A stretch of 64,000 bases of DNA from Bacteroides sp. AN502(2024). GTDB lineage: Bacteria > Bacteroidota > Bacteroidia > Bacteroidales > Bacteroidaceae. Both the position numbers and the translations under genes were made by a program. This document shows, piece by piece, positions 19,801 to 27,438 of the stretch (within the stretch, counting starts at the first letter, position 1; the number at the start of each line of letters is the position of its first letter). The DNA is taken from positions 1,488,001-1,552,000 of the forward strand of contig NZ_JBGFSP010000003.1 of assembly GCF_041227145.1 (NCBI RefSeq). The letters run 5' to 3'. The notes below the pieces were generated by a model that did not search any database, had not been told where the DNA came from, and saw only the letters and a program-made list of their open reading frames with translations.

Positions 19801-19960
19801 CTCCCAAACCTGGTTTATCTTTCACTGTTACATTGACACCAACCAATGGTTCTTTATTCGTGTCCGTCACGACTCCTGTTACCTCAATCGTCTTCTCTTG
19901 AGCAAAAAGGGAAACAGAGACTAATAACAGGCAAATCGTAATAAATTCTTTTATTCTCAT
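16871..19960 (-). CDS. SusC-like TonB-dependent transporter (first PUL)
   Basis: This 1029-residue outer-membrane protein has a signal peptide (about 1-20) and a carboxypeptidase-regulatory-like N-terminal domain (about 24-100: GVVTDTNKEPLVGVNV). A plug domain follows (about 108-225) with IDEVVITGTG, IRGIST, LVDGFERDL and VLKDASTTAIYGPRGANGV. The remainder is a 22-strand barrel ending in LGLTVNI. It imports oligosaccharides bound by SusD, powered by TonB-ExbBD. It is third in the operon (glutaminase-like, TIG/NHL, SusC, SusD, lipoprotein), with gaps of 8-20 nt throughout. In the orientation seen here this operon is joined to the glutaminase-like promoter, so it is the one predicted to be switched on. 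Confidence 0.95.
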   Translation of the reverse strand: MRIKEFITICLLLVSVSLFAQEKTIEVTGVVTDTNKEPLVGVNVTVKDKPGLGAITDINGRYKIKIEEFSRLVFSYIGFDTQEMLVKRQSLVNISMKETEAREIDEVVITGTGAQRKLTVTGAVTNVDVEVLKSNPSANLSNALAGNVSGVLAMQTSGQPGVNTSEFWIRGISTFGANSSALVLVDGFERDLDEINIEDIESFTVLKDASTTAIYGPRGANGVVLITTKHGKEGKIKINAKVETSYNARTITPEFADGYSYAMLMNEAQITRNQERIYQDDEMELLRLGLDPDLYPNVDWMDVLLKDGAMTYRANLNMSGGGSTARYFVSLSYVNEEGMYKTDDAMREDYNTNPSSQRWNYRLNTDIDVTKTTLVKVGVSGSLKKRNAPGQGSNVWTSLMGQNPVSIPVMYSNGYIPAHGVEDNRKNPWVLATQTGYKEIWNNKIQTNISLEQKLDFITKGLRFEGRFGFDTNNQSEINRIRMPETWRAQRERDDAGNLIFKQQSAEKPMEQTSSSTGERREFLEAYLQYNRAFHAHHIGGTLKYSQDAYRTTVDIGTDVKNGIAKRHMGLAGRASYNWNYRYFADFNFGYNGSENFADGHRFGFFPAFSLAWNIAEEKFVKKHLKWMNMFKLRYSYGKVGNDKMDVRFPYLYTIKDDGSGWTWSDYGSPDNVYTGMMYTQLASNNVTWEIATKHDAGVDLSLFNDKVTATVDYFHEQRDGIYMERKYLPGIVGVNSNPKANVGSVLSKGFDGNFAYKQKIGKVNLTVRGNFTYSKNEILEKDEMNAVYPYQKEAGYRVNQAKGLIAVGLFKDYDDIRNSPQQTVWGKVQPGDIKYKDVNGDGVVNDGDRVAVGATTKPNLIYGFGISAQWKGVDFNAHFQGAGKSSFFIDGPTVYAFSGSQWGNVLTNLVRDRYVDAETAVTLGIPANENPNASYPRLSYGGNDNNYRASTFWLRDGSYLRLKTLEVGYTLPKSIVSKMRFSKIRVFFIGTNLLTFAKFKEWDPEMGSTNGEKYPLAKTFTLGLTVNI

Positions 19961-19972
19961 GTGTTCTTCTTT

Positions 19973-21472
19973 TTATTGATTTTCTTGGTGCTGATTATCA
20001 TTGGATTCTTCTCCGCCTAAATCATCAGGAGCCTGTTCTTTAGCAATCTTCCGAATCTTATAATTCCCCGAATCACCTACATAGAAAGTCTTTGTTTCCT
20101 CATCGTAAGCCAAAGCCACCGGTTGATTAAAACGTGCCCTCTCACGTACTTCTCCATTTTGCTTACCCCATTTATAGCTACTTGCGGAAGCAGAACCGCG
20201 CCCGGCAAACGTAGAAACTACCCCATCCGGAGTCAATATTCGAATACAATGATTTTCTTTATCTGCAAAATAAAAGTCATACCAATCATCTTTATTAGCT
20301 GCCTTATACTCTTCATTGAGCACAAAGACACCTTGACCAGGCTTATTGATACGTGCATTGATACCTACAAGATCCTTATAATCAGCCTGACCGGATTGTC
20401 CACATACAATATACGGAGTTACCAACTTTTTAGTTTCTTCATCATAATTGGAACGAAGTATATAATGCGATTCATGCATGATGATATAAACATATTTACC
20501 TGTTGGATGAGGAACCATGCTAAAGTCAACCGTTTGATTAGGTACACTAAATGCCAAGAATTCATTCAACCCTGATCCACCAGGAACCTCCGGATTGTTA
20601 TTATAGCCGTTTTTTTCAAAATTATATCTGTACACATTGCCTGTTGCACGATGATTGAAATAAAGTTCTCCCGTTTGTGGAAGCACCATAGACCCATTGC
20701 AAGCATTACCACGTGCCAAAGCTACCCAACTGGATTCTCTGAAATCTTGTCCGTCTGTACTATTCTCGCGCTTTAAAATAATATTGTTTCTATTCTTAGC
20801 GCCACCATTTTGGGGGGCAGCCAATATCATATCACCATCATTAGTCCATGTAATAGTAGTTGCACGATTAATATTATCCAGTTTCTTGGTATAGATCATT
20901 TTTTGTTCTAGATCCAACACTCTCAAAAGCCCATTATTCTGAGACAAATAAAGGATATTAGGATGTTGAGGATCGAAAGAGAACCAAAAAGGATAATCAA
21001 TCTTTCCGCAATTGTCAAACGGTCCAGTCTCTACAATATCGGCCTTACCCAATTCGTCCACGTCACCACACAAGTCCGTTACCACCATCTGCGGTTCATA
21101 CTGATATTTTTCAGGCAATACTACAGTTTGTTCACCGACCTTCACCTCTATAGTCCCTTCGAAACAACTTTCCGGCGTAGAACAATAAATGCTGGTACCT
21201 TTGGCGCTGATAACAATCGCATCCTTTCCACCGACCTTAACAGAAACAATGGAACAATCTGTCCCGAAGTTTCTTCCATAAATAATCATCTTCTTTTTTC
21301 CACCTCCCGATTTAGGTGTGAAATCCGTCACCTCTATCGGTTGGCTCGGATCATAAGGCACTGATGTCTCGTCTTTACTATCTTTGCAGCAGCTAAAACA
21401 AACTGCAAAGATAAATGCCAACATCATGTACTGTAGCCCTATGCTCCCACGTTTCATAGTTTTACATTTCAT
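19973..21472 (-). CDS. IPT/TIG and NHL-repeat lipoprotein (first PUL)
   Basis: This 499-residue protein has a lipoprotein-type signal (FAVCFSCCKD). One IPT/TIG domain (about 45-125) carries VTDFTPKSGGGKKKMIIYGRNFG, its usual start. An NHL/six-bladed propeller region follows (about 150-480), with repeats such as PVALAYDEETKTFYVGDSGNYKIRK and HCIRILTPDG-VVSTFAGRG. TIG-NHL lipoproteins are frequent in PULs next to SusC/D and are thought to be surface glycan-binding or scaffold proteins; no enzymatic residue is evident. It lies 17 nt after the glutaminase-like gene and is immediately outside the candidate inverted repeat. M1 or M6 (MKRGSIG) could be the start. Confidence 0.82.
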   Translation of the reverse strand: MKCKTMKRGSIGLQYMMLAFIFAVCFSCCKDSKDETSVPYDPSQPIEVTDFTPKSGGGKKKMIIYGRNFGTDCSIVSVKVGGKDAIVISAKGTSIYCSTPESCFEGTIEVKVGEQTVVLPEKYQYEPQMVVTDLCGDVDELGKADIVETGPFDNCGKIDYPFWFSFDPQHPNILYLSQNNGLLRVLDLEQKMIYTKKLDNINRATTITWTNDGDMILAAPQNGGAKNRNNIILKRENSTDGQDFRESSWVALARGNACNGSMVLPQTGELYFNHRATGNVYRYNFEKNGYNNNPEVPGGSGLNEFLAFSVPNQTVDFSMVPHPTGKYVYIIMHESHYILRSNYDEETKKLVTPYIVCGQSGQADYKDLVGINARINKPGQGVFVLNEEYKAANKDDWYDFYFADKENHCIRILTPDGVVSTFAGRGSASASSYKWGKQNGEVRERARFNQPVALAYDEETKTFYVGDSGNYKIRKIAKEQAPDDLGGEESNDNQHQENQ

Positions 21473-21489
21473 AATACTTTAGATTTAAA

Positions 21490-22103
21490 TTATTGATTAT
21501 TCTGAGCTTTATCCATCAGCACCTTCATCCAGTATCCTCCAATCACTGAACGTGCTCTGAAACCAACCCACTTACCACTGTCTGTATGATGCCAGTCACT
21601 GATAGGTACACGAGATACTGTTTCATTGATATATTTATAAACAGGATCTGAGAATTTCCGGAACGTCGCCTTATCCGGTGACATAGCCGCCGTCCACATG
21701 ATCCAGTCGGATTTGGTGTATTCTTTGCGAGAGTCCAAAGGAAGTCCGTAAGGGTTCTGTTTTGTCAAATAGTAGTTAATCTCTTTCCCGATTACATTGT
21801 TAGGGAATAAATTCAAATTCCATAACTTGTCCCAAACCATATTATACTTTTGACTCCAGGTGTCCTTTCGGTCAAAAGCCAAACGGTAATGGTTACCTTC
21901 ATTGGCCATTTCTTCCCATTTCACCGCCATTTTCTTAGCTATCGCTGCATATTTGTCAGCTACATCATTCAGGCCGAGCATACGAGCCATCTCACTGTAT
22001 CCGGCTACGCCCATGATGGCTTTTACTGAAAGATTGGCATTATGAGCCCAATGTCCGGCGAAGTCATCCGTGCAGAGTTGGTTCTCCGGGTCCTGTCCAT
22101 ACT
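21490..22103 (-). repeat. Inverted repeat, left copy (3' end of glutaminase-like gene)
   Basis: On the minus strand this 614-bp segment equals 26792-27405 on the plus strand. Identity is perfect for the inner 499 bp (21605-22103 against 26792-27290). The outer 115 bp holds five differences, all at third codon positions (left position 21604 is one). Identity ends abruptly at 22103/22104 inside the gene and at the stop codon. Confidence 0.95.
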
Positions 22104-24012
22104 CTACTAAATAATTGGTCCATGTTGTCAAAATGTCCCAATATTTCTTAGCATAATCTGCATTACCTTCAATTTTGGAAATGGCTGCTGTTAGAATCAC
22201 CATGTTACCACTCTCTTCAATCGGCATATCACCACCATAAACTTGTCCGTTCGCTATTGGATAAGTTCCAAGATCATGTGCTGCGAAAGGTTTATTCCAA
22301 CGACCACTAGCGCTATATTCGAAGATGCTAGTCATCATTGCCTTCTCTAAATCAGGATTATAGATCAAAAATAGAGGAGCGGACGGATAAGTCAGATCGA
22401 CGGTATTGATACAGCCATTACTATTGTTTTCTTTAGAGAACCACATCAGGTTGCCCTCTTTATCCGTGAACAGCTTATGTGCAGAAATGACCTGACGATA
22501 GGCAGCAGAACATATCTCTGCATATTTCTTACCACCAGCTTTTTCTGCATCGCTATAAATAAGTTCATCAAGTGCACGGCAACGCTCCATAATGGAGTGA
22601 TAGTTATCTCTCAACTTTTCGAAAGCATCAAAAATAGTTACTTTACCATCATGTTTCCAATAGCCCATGCGTTTTTCATACATGTATTCGATAGAATAAA
22701 TGTCATCATAACCAATCATCATGAAACCATCCTTACCATCTTTTGCAACAGTTCCCAAATTATGAACATAAGCCATTGCGGGAGTATTTTCCTCTTTACG
22801 AGTAATCCATTTGGTTTTACTTGAAGCTAATGTTCCATTTTTAACAAAAGATTCTTTCATTCCGCTATAGTCACCCAAGCTTACAGATTTTCCGGTTCCA
22901 TTTACACTACCAAGATAAACATATCCCCAATCTGCGCAGATCAAATCACCTTTGCGATCACAAATTGGTTGATTTATGGTACCCGCTTCTACGTAACTAA
23001 TACCGTTTTTCGATAATGTACGTGCAACAGTAGGCTGAGTAGTTTCATTTACCGCCAGCACCGGGGTGGTTTCCATATAGAATTGAACATCATGCTCTTT
23101 TTTATCGAGAGGACGCACACGATAGGATATATAATTAATAGGAGTTGACAGCAAATCCAAATCATCAATCAGTTGAGGTGCTGTAAATACAAGATCTAAT
23201 TCGACTGGTCCACAAGCGAATGTATAATAAGTAGAAGTTGCTAACACATCTACGGACTTTTGTATGGCTTCATTATCGAATGTAACCGCATCTTTCTTTT
23301 CCCGGTACAGTCCGAAATCCACATAAGAACCTCCGGTCGTGTTATGACAATGCACTGCTATCACATTTTTTCCCTTACGAAGTTTTTTCTTGGCTTCATC
23401 TGAAAGCTTCAGGTTTACATTATCCCTCCATACGAGACCTGTACTAACCAATTTTTCTCCATTCAAATACAGTTCGAATACATCATCATGAGAATAAATA
23501 AGGTGAATATTCTCCGATATATCCAAATCATTAAGTTCAAATGTACGTCGGATATAAATATCCGTATTATCTCCTTTCCATTCTGTGCGAATACGTGGCA
23601 TATCGCGACTACCGAAAGCTGCTTTACCTTTTTTCCAATTGCTATCATCAAACTGGAATTCTTGCCATCCATTTGCAGGTTGACTGTTAGTATATGCAGC
23701 CTCCCAACGTTCTATATTTGTCATGGGAGCAATAGGCAGTAAAGTCACTTGATCTTTACCTAGGAAGCGATACACTTTACCGTCTACACGCAAGGCCCCA
23801 ACTAAGGGCTTCTTAGCTGCAGTCCAATGTTCGGTACTTCCCTCCATCAATTTATCATAAGGAGACCAAATAGAGAAGTAAGGATCTGAAACGATGATAG
23901 GTACTGACGGAGTACGCAACGCTACTTCCTTTACCGGTTTAAAAAAGTGGTCGGTTTGAGCATTAGCGAATAAACCGACTGAAAAGGCCATTACTGTTAG
24001 TAGTTTCTTCAT
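21490..24012 (-). CDS. Glutaminase A-like (DUF4964/5127/4965/1793) secreted enzyme, spans candidate inversion boundary
   Basis: This 840-residue protein has a signal peptide (about 1-19, ending in FANAQ). The domain order is DUF4964-like start (about 25-90), an inserted galactose-binding-like sandwich (about 95-235), DUF5127-like region (to about 470), DUF4965 (about 480-650) and DUF1793 (about 655-835), an alpha/alpha-barrel type C-terminal half. The family is named after Aspergillus glutaminase A, but its members in PULs may be glycan-active; no activity is claimed here. It is the first gene of the first PUL. Its last 204 codons (from about residue 637) recur inverted at 26792-27405, so the 5' three quarters and promoter sit on a segment that could flip to the second PUL. 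The predicted leader is unusually long (about 285 nt). Confidence 0.85.
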   Translation of the reverse strand: MKKLLTVMAFSVGLFANAQTDHFFKPVKEVALRTPSVPIIVSDPYFSIWSPYDKLMEGSTEHWTAAKKPLVGALRVDGKVYRFLGKDQVTLLPIAPMTNIERWEAAYTNSQPANGWQEFQFDDSNWKKGKAAFGSRDMPRIRTEWKGDNTDIYIRRTFELNDLDISENIHLIYSHDDVFELYLNGEKLVSTGLVWRDNVNLKLSDEAKKKLRKGKNVIAVHCHNTTGGSYVDFGLYREKKDAVTFDNEAIQKSVDVLATSTYYTFACGPVELDLVFTAPQLIDDLDLLSTPINYISYRVRPLDKKEHDVQFYMETTPVLAVNETTQPTVARTLSKNGISYVEAGTINQPICDRKGDLICADWGYVYLGSVNGTGKSVSLGDYSGMKESFVKNGTLASSKTKWITRKEENTPAMAYVHNLGTVAKDGKDGFMMIGYDDIYSIEYMYEKRMGYWKHDGKVTIFDAFEKLRDNYHSIMERCRALDELIYSDAEKAGGKKYAEICSAAYRQVISAHKLFTDKEGNLMWFSKENNSNGCINTVDLTYPSAPLFLIYNPDLEKAMMTSIFEYSASGRWNKPFAAHDLGTYPIANGQVYGGDMPIEESGNMVILTAAISKIEGNADYAKKYWDILTTWTNYLVEYGQDPENQLCTDDFAGHWAHNANLSVKAIMGVAGYSEMARMLGLNDVADKYAAIAKKMAVKWEEMANEGNHYRLAFDRKDTWSQKYNMVWDKLWNLNLFPNNVIGKEINYYLTKQNPYGLPLDSRKEYTKSDWIMWTAAMSPDKATFRKFSDPVYKYINETVSRVPISDWHHTDSGKWVGFRARSVIGGYWMKVLMDKAQNNQ

Positions 24013-24301
24013 AACTATTTTCTAATTAATCTACAATTTAAAGGTTACCCATCTACAATCTTGTTTACCAATAAAGAAAAACTACCCCTATGTTCTTTTT
24101 CTCTTTTTACTTGGTTACTATTACGTTTTTAGAATACAATCTTACCTTTTATTATCGCTATACCTATTAGTATATTAAAATCAGTACTGTCGAATATTAT
24201 ATAAATGTCGGGGAAAGTTCATATAGAATTGTGCGCTTCAAACAGCCCTGTGTGGCATACAAATCTTATCTGTTTCCCATGGTATTTCATATGTGACGTT
24301 A

Positions 24302-24355
24302 CAAAATAATTGAATTAATACTAAATATCAGGAAAATAAGTGTTCAAGAAAGGAC
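24302..24355 (-). promoter_or_regulatory. Predicted HTCS-type activator site and promoter of glutaminase-like gene / PUL
   Basis: On the minus strand GTCCTTT (24349-24355) is followed by CTTGAACAC, and a -7-like box TTATTTTG lies at 24302-24309 after the same 39-nt interval as in the sulfatase promoters. It lies on the candidate invertible segment, so it would serve whichever PUL is joined. The start codon is about 285 nt downstream of the predicted transcription start, far more than at the other five promoters. Confidence 0.6.
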
Positions 24356-24431
24356 AAAATCTATCCTTTTTTCATATTCCGGATGCTTTTTCTTATAAAA
24401 AAAGTCTGTTATAGCACGCTCTGAATAGCTT

Positions 24432-24485
24432 TTGTCCTATTGGTCAATATTTATCCGTCTTCTTTAGTATAGCATAATACGCTTG
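24432..24485 (+). promoter_or_regulatory. Possible HTCS-type site and promoter of the recombinase gene
   Basis: GTCCT precedes ATTGGTCAATATTTATCC (24439-24456), which agrees at 13 of 18 positions with ATTGATTAGCATTTTTCC of the four-sulfatase promoter. The interval from ATTG to the box TACGCTTG (24478-24485, one mismatch to TAnnTTTG) is again 39 nt. It diverges from the glutaminase-like promoter within the same 529-bp region (24013-24541), in which no gene was found. Confidence 0.4.
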
Positions 24486-24541
24486 ACGAATTTTAGCTTT
24501 TAATAATTTGATATTGCTCATTTCAGATTGCTTTTATAACT

Positions 24542-25825
24542 TTGCAATACGAATGCAATACAGATTTTACTATCGCAAAATATACTCCATATATTAAACC
24601 CAGGTACGTCACTCGGGAAGGGACTACCGTCCTTTATGTTCGATATAACTACAATCGAACTAAGCGTACGCTTATCTCTACCGGCTATAGCATTAAACCG
24701 AAACATTGGGATGCTAAAAAGAGATGGATTAAGCGTGCATGTCCAAACTATGATGAGATCGATGCTTGTCTGATCAAAATTACATCTAAGCTTGGAGAAA
24801 TTCTTACATACGCTAAAATAAACGGAATAAATCCAACTGTTGAATTTGTTTTACTTGAACTAAAAAAGAACAGGGAATATGAGTTACGGCCTAATCGAGT
24901 AGATATATTTGACACATTAGAAAGATATATTATAGAAAAAGCTCCAGTTGTTTCCGCAGACCAAATAAAAGACTACCGAACGCTACGTAAACATCTGATT
25001 GCTTTCAGAGAATATTCATCACAACCAATTACTTTTCATCATTTGAATCTCATATTCTACAATGAATTTATGGACTATTTGTTCTATAAAGTAATCAAGC
25101 CTGATGGAAGCATTGGTTTACTTACTAATTCTGCAGGAAAAATAGTACGCTTATTAAAAGGTTTTGTTAATTACCAAATAGATAAAGGGGTTATTCCTCC
25201 AATTGATCTGAAATATTTTAAGGTTGTGGAAGAAGAAACTGATGCTATTTATCTGAGTGAGAAAGAACTGTCAACAATATATGAGTTAGACTTGTCCGAC
25301 GACAAGCAACTGGAAGAGATCAGAGATGTTTTTATTACCGGATGCTATACTGGGTTACGTTATAGCGACCTTTCTACATTAGGGCCAGAACATATTGACT
25401 TAGATAATGGAAATATAAATCTTAAACAGAGGAAAGTACATAAAGCAGTCGTAATCCCTATGATTGATTACGTGCCGGAAATACTCAAAAAATATAACTA
25501 TGATTTGCCTAAAATACCTAGATACATATTTAATGAGAGAGTCAAAGAGCTGGGACAAAGAGCAAAATTAAAACAAAAGATTGAAGTTGTCCGCAAGAAA
25601 GGTAAGGAACGAGAAAAAAAAGTATATGAAAAGTGGGAGATGATCTCTTCTCATACTTGTCGACGATCGTTTTGCACAAATATGTATTTATCCGGTTTTC
25701 CTGCAGGAGAACTTATGCGTATATCCGGGCATAAAAGTCCATCTGCATTCATGCGATATATAAAGGTCGATAATCTACAGGCTGCAAAAAGACTAAAAGA
25801 GCTTCGAGCTAAACTAGCCAAGTAA
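24542..25825 (+). CDS. Tyrosine recombinase, candidate invertase of the PUL switch
   Basis: This 427-residue Bacteroidota tyrosine recombinase has an arm-like N-terminus (YVTREGTTVLYVRY, STGYSIKPKHWD), a core-binding domain (about 110-215) and a catalytic domain (about 225-425). All five catalytic residues are present: R273 (TGLRYSD), H371 and R374 (HTCRR), H397 (SGHKS) and Y406 (MRYIKV). No in-frame ATG exists between the upstream stop at 24509-24511 and the family-like N-terminus. The TTG at 24542 is the best start, so translation may be weak. It lies between the inverted repeats and is divergent from the glutaminase-like gene, as expected for a recombinase that inverts its own segment. Unlike the integrases at 1-1864 it is not associated with a visible element end. 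The target site is not proven. Confidence 0.85.
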   Translation: MQYECNTDFTIAKYTPYIKPRYVTREGTTVLYVRYNYNRTKRTLISTGYSIKPKHWDAKKRWIKRACPNYDEIDACLIKITSKLGEILTYAKINGINPTVEFVLLELKKNREYELRPNRVDIFDTLERYIIEKAPVVSADQIKDYRTLRKHLIAFREYSSQPITFHHLNLIFYNEFMDYLFYKVIKPDGSIGLLTNSAGKIVRLLKGFVNYQIDKGVIPPIDLKYFKVVEEETDAIYLSEKELSTIYELDLSDDKQLEEIRDVFITGCYTGLRYSDLSTLGPEHIDLDNGNINLKQRKVHKAVVIPMIDYVPEILKKYNYDLPKIPRYIFNERVKELGQRAKLKQKIEVVRKKGKEREKKVYEKWEMISSHTCRRSFCTNMYLSGFPAGELMRISGHKSPSAFMRYIKVDNLQAAKRLKELRAKLAK

Positions 25826-25978
25826 AGATTGAAATATTTTATCTTGATTATTTTAAATAATGTTCCATTGTTCATGAACAAATTACATGTATATGAAGTG
25901 GTTCAACCTATTTACTGAAGCAAGTCGAATCATGTGCTTGAGTTGCTCAAGCCGCCTACATCATTTCATTGAGTGTAG

Positions 25979-26022
25979 TACTTGTTACAGTCAAATCTCC
26001 TACTTGTTACAGTCAAATTTCC
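25979..26022 (+). repeat. Two tandem 22-bp repeats
   Basis: TACTTGTTACAGTCAAAT followed by CTCC in the first copy (25979-26000) and TTCC in the second (26001-26022): 21 of 22 positions agree. Function unknown; too short for CRISPR and without spacers. Confidence 0.8.
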
Positions 26023-26168
26023 TGCTAACTATTAGAATAGAAAAAATGATCTTCAGCCTTCAGTTCTTCAAAAAAGTCCCTTTTCATCGGCATTTCTTCC
26101 TGAAAGCACTCCTGAAAGCGAACATGTATAACCATAACTTCTTTCTCTATATTTACTTTCAATAGAGC

Positions 26169-26250
26169 CTCTGTTTCATCCAAATAGAGGCTCTGTTTTG
26201 TCCGAATACAAGCTCTGTTTCATCCGAATACAGGCTCTGTTTTGTTCAGC
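26169..26250 (+). repeat. Tandem 22-bp repeat, three copies plus a partial
   Basis: Units start with CTCTGTTT at 26169, 26191, 26213 and 26235. The following TCATCC or TGTCC and AATACA blocks vary slightly between copies. The period is exactly 22 bp, the same as the neighbouring repeat at 25979-26022. Role unknown; possible protein-binding array or replication-slippage product. Confidence 0.8.
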
Positions 26251-26791
26251 CTACGTGGTGAATCTATCTATCCGATGTGATACACATTATAGAACGAGTA
26301 TAGTAAGTATATATACCCACTGCGTTGAATAGATCGTTTTACCGGCAAAACAAAAAAGCTGAAAGCGCTGAAAGCACTACCCCTTGCCTACAGTACCTTC
26401 CTGCAAGGGTCAATATTTTCCGGTTTCAGCCGCTATCTCCTTCCTGCAAGGCGTTTGCGGATAAAACTGAAACCGCTGAAGGCAGATTATAGTATGAAAA
26501 TTCAATGAGAGGGTTTGGGCAGGTTTAAATCAGATAGTTGGATTTTTAATTCATTTCCGTACAGAAATTACATAGATAAATGAAAAAGAGAGAAAGAGAA
26601 AATATCCATTTTTTCAGATTAGCCCATTTCTCATCTTAGACTACCCTACATTTATTCCTTAATTTTTTATTTATTAAAAGCTTGCTTATGAGTTAGAATT
26701 TTGTATTCCATTTTAATAGTCAGAACAATACAAAGACAACACAATACAGAAATAACAACCTGGATTTCAGTTTATTATCTAACACTATTTT

Positions 26792-27405
26792 AGTATGGAC
26801 AGGACCCGGAGAACCAACTCTGCACGGATGACTTCGCCGGACATTGGGCTCATAATGCCAATCTTTCAGTAAAAGCCATCATGGGCGTAGCCGGATACAG
26901 TGAGATGGCTCGTATGCTCGGCCTGAATGATGTAGCTGACAAATATGCAGCGATAGCTAAGAAAATGGCGGTGAAATGGGAAGAAATGGCCAATGAAGGT
27001 AACCATTACCGTTTGGCTTTTGACCGAAAGGACACCTGGAGTCAAAAGTATAATATGGTTTGGGACAAGTTATGGAATTTGAATTTATTCCCTAACAATG
27101 TAATCGGGAAAGAGATTAACTACTATTTGACAAAACAGAACCCTTACGGACTTCCTTTGGACTCTCGCAAAGAATACACCAAATCCGACTGGATCATGTG
27201 GACGGCGGCTATGTCACCGGATAAGGCGACGTTCCGGAAATTCTCAGATCCTGTCTATAAATATATCAATGAAACAGTATCTCGTGTACCCATCAGTGAC
27301 TGGCATCATACAGACAGTGGTAAATGGGTTGGTTTCAGAGCACGTTCGGTGATCGGAGGATACTGGATGAAGGTGCTGATGGATAAAGCTCAAAATAATC
27401 AATAA
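26792..27405 (+). pseudogene. Inverted repeat, right copy: 5'-truncated glutaminase-like gene
   Basis: This encodes exactly the last 204 codons of the 840-residue enzyme at 21490-24012, including the DUF1793 region and the stop codon, in frame but without promoter, signal peptide or start of its own. A frame from the internal ATG at 26881 gives 174 residues identical to the left copy. It lies 33 nt upstream of susC of the second PUL, just as the left copy lies 17 nt upstream of the TIG/NHL gene. It is therefore better read as a waiting 3' exon-like cassette than as a dead gene: it becomes complete if 22104-26791 inverts. All five differences to the left copy (27291, 27324, 27348, 27354, 27393) are synonymous, which argues that it is periodically expressed and selected. 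Confidence 0.85.
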
Positions 27406-27438
27406 AGCTACTATAATGTTAACTCAAAATTTATACGT

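Larger units (their letters stand above)
22104..26791. other. Candidate invertible segment (4688 bp between inverted repeats)
   Basis: The segment carries the 5' part and promoter of the glutaminase-like gene (-), the recombinase gene (+) and a repeat-rich non-coding stretch. It is flanked by the 614-bp inverted repeats. Recombination within the repeats would invert it, attach the promoter and 5' part to the right-hand 3' copy and place them ahead of the second PUL, leaving the first PUL without its promoter. The enzyme produced would be identical in either orientation. The arrangement resembles known SusC/D shufflons in B. fragilis, where a tyrosine recombinase gene lies within the variable locus. 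Actual inversion is not shown by a single sequence. Confidence 0.65.
25826..26791. other. Non-coding repeat-rich stretch inside the candidate invertible segment
   Basis: These 966 bases hold no credible gene. They contain two kinds of 22-bp tandem repeat (25979-26022 and 26169-26250), a stem CCCTTGC / GCAAGGG (26381-26387 with 26403-26409) and a stem CGGTTTCAG / CTGAAACCG (26421-26429 with 26467-26475). The recombinase and the second PUL are on the same strand, so these hairpins could terminate read-through into the promoterless PUL. The last 300 bases before the repeat are AT-rich, without a clear promoter. Confidence 0.5.

Noticed and set aside
24542..25825. Recombinase as part of a separate mobile element
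   Set aside because: No element ends, cargo or second integrase are seen; it lies symmetrically between inverted repeats of a PUL gene, which fits a local invertase better.
25979..26250. CRISPR array
   Set aside because: The 22-bp units are directly adjacent without spacers and there are no cas genes.
26881..27405. Independent 174-residue gene starting at ATG 26881
   Set aside because: It is exactly the C-terminus of the 840-residue enzyme at 21490-24012, and the match continues 89 nt upstream of that ATG. It is a 3' fragment within an inverted repeat.
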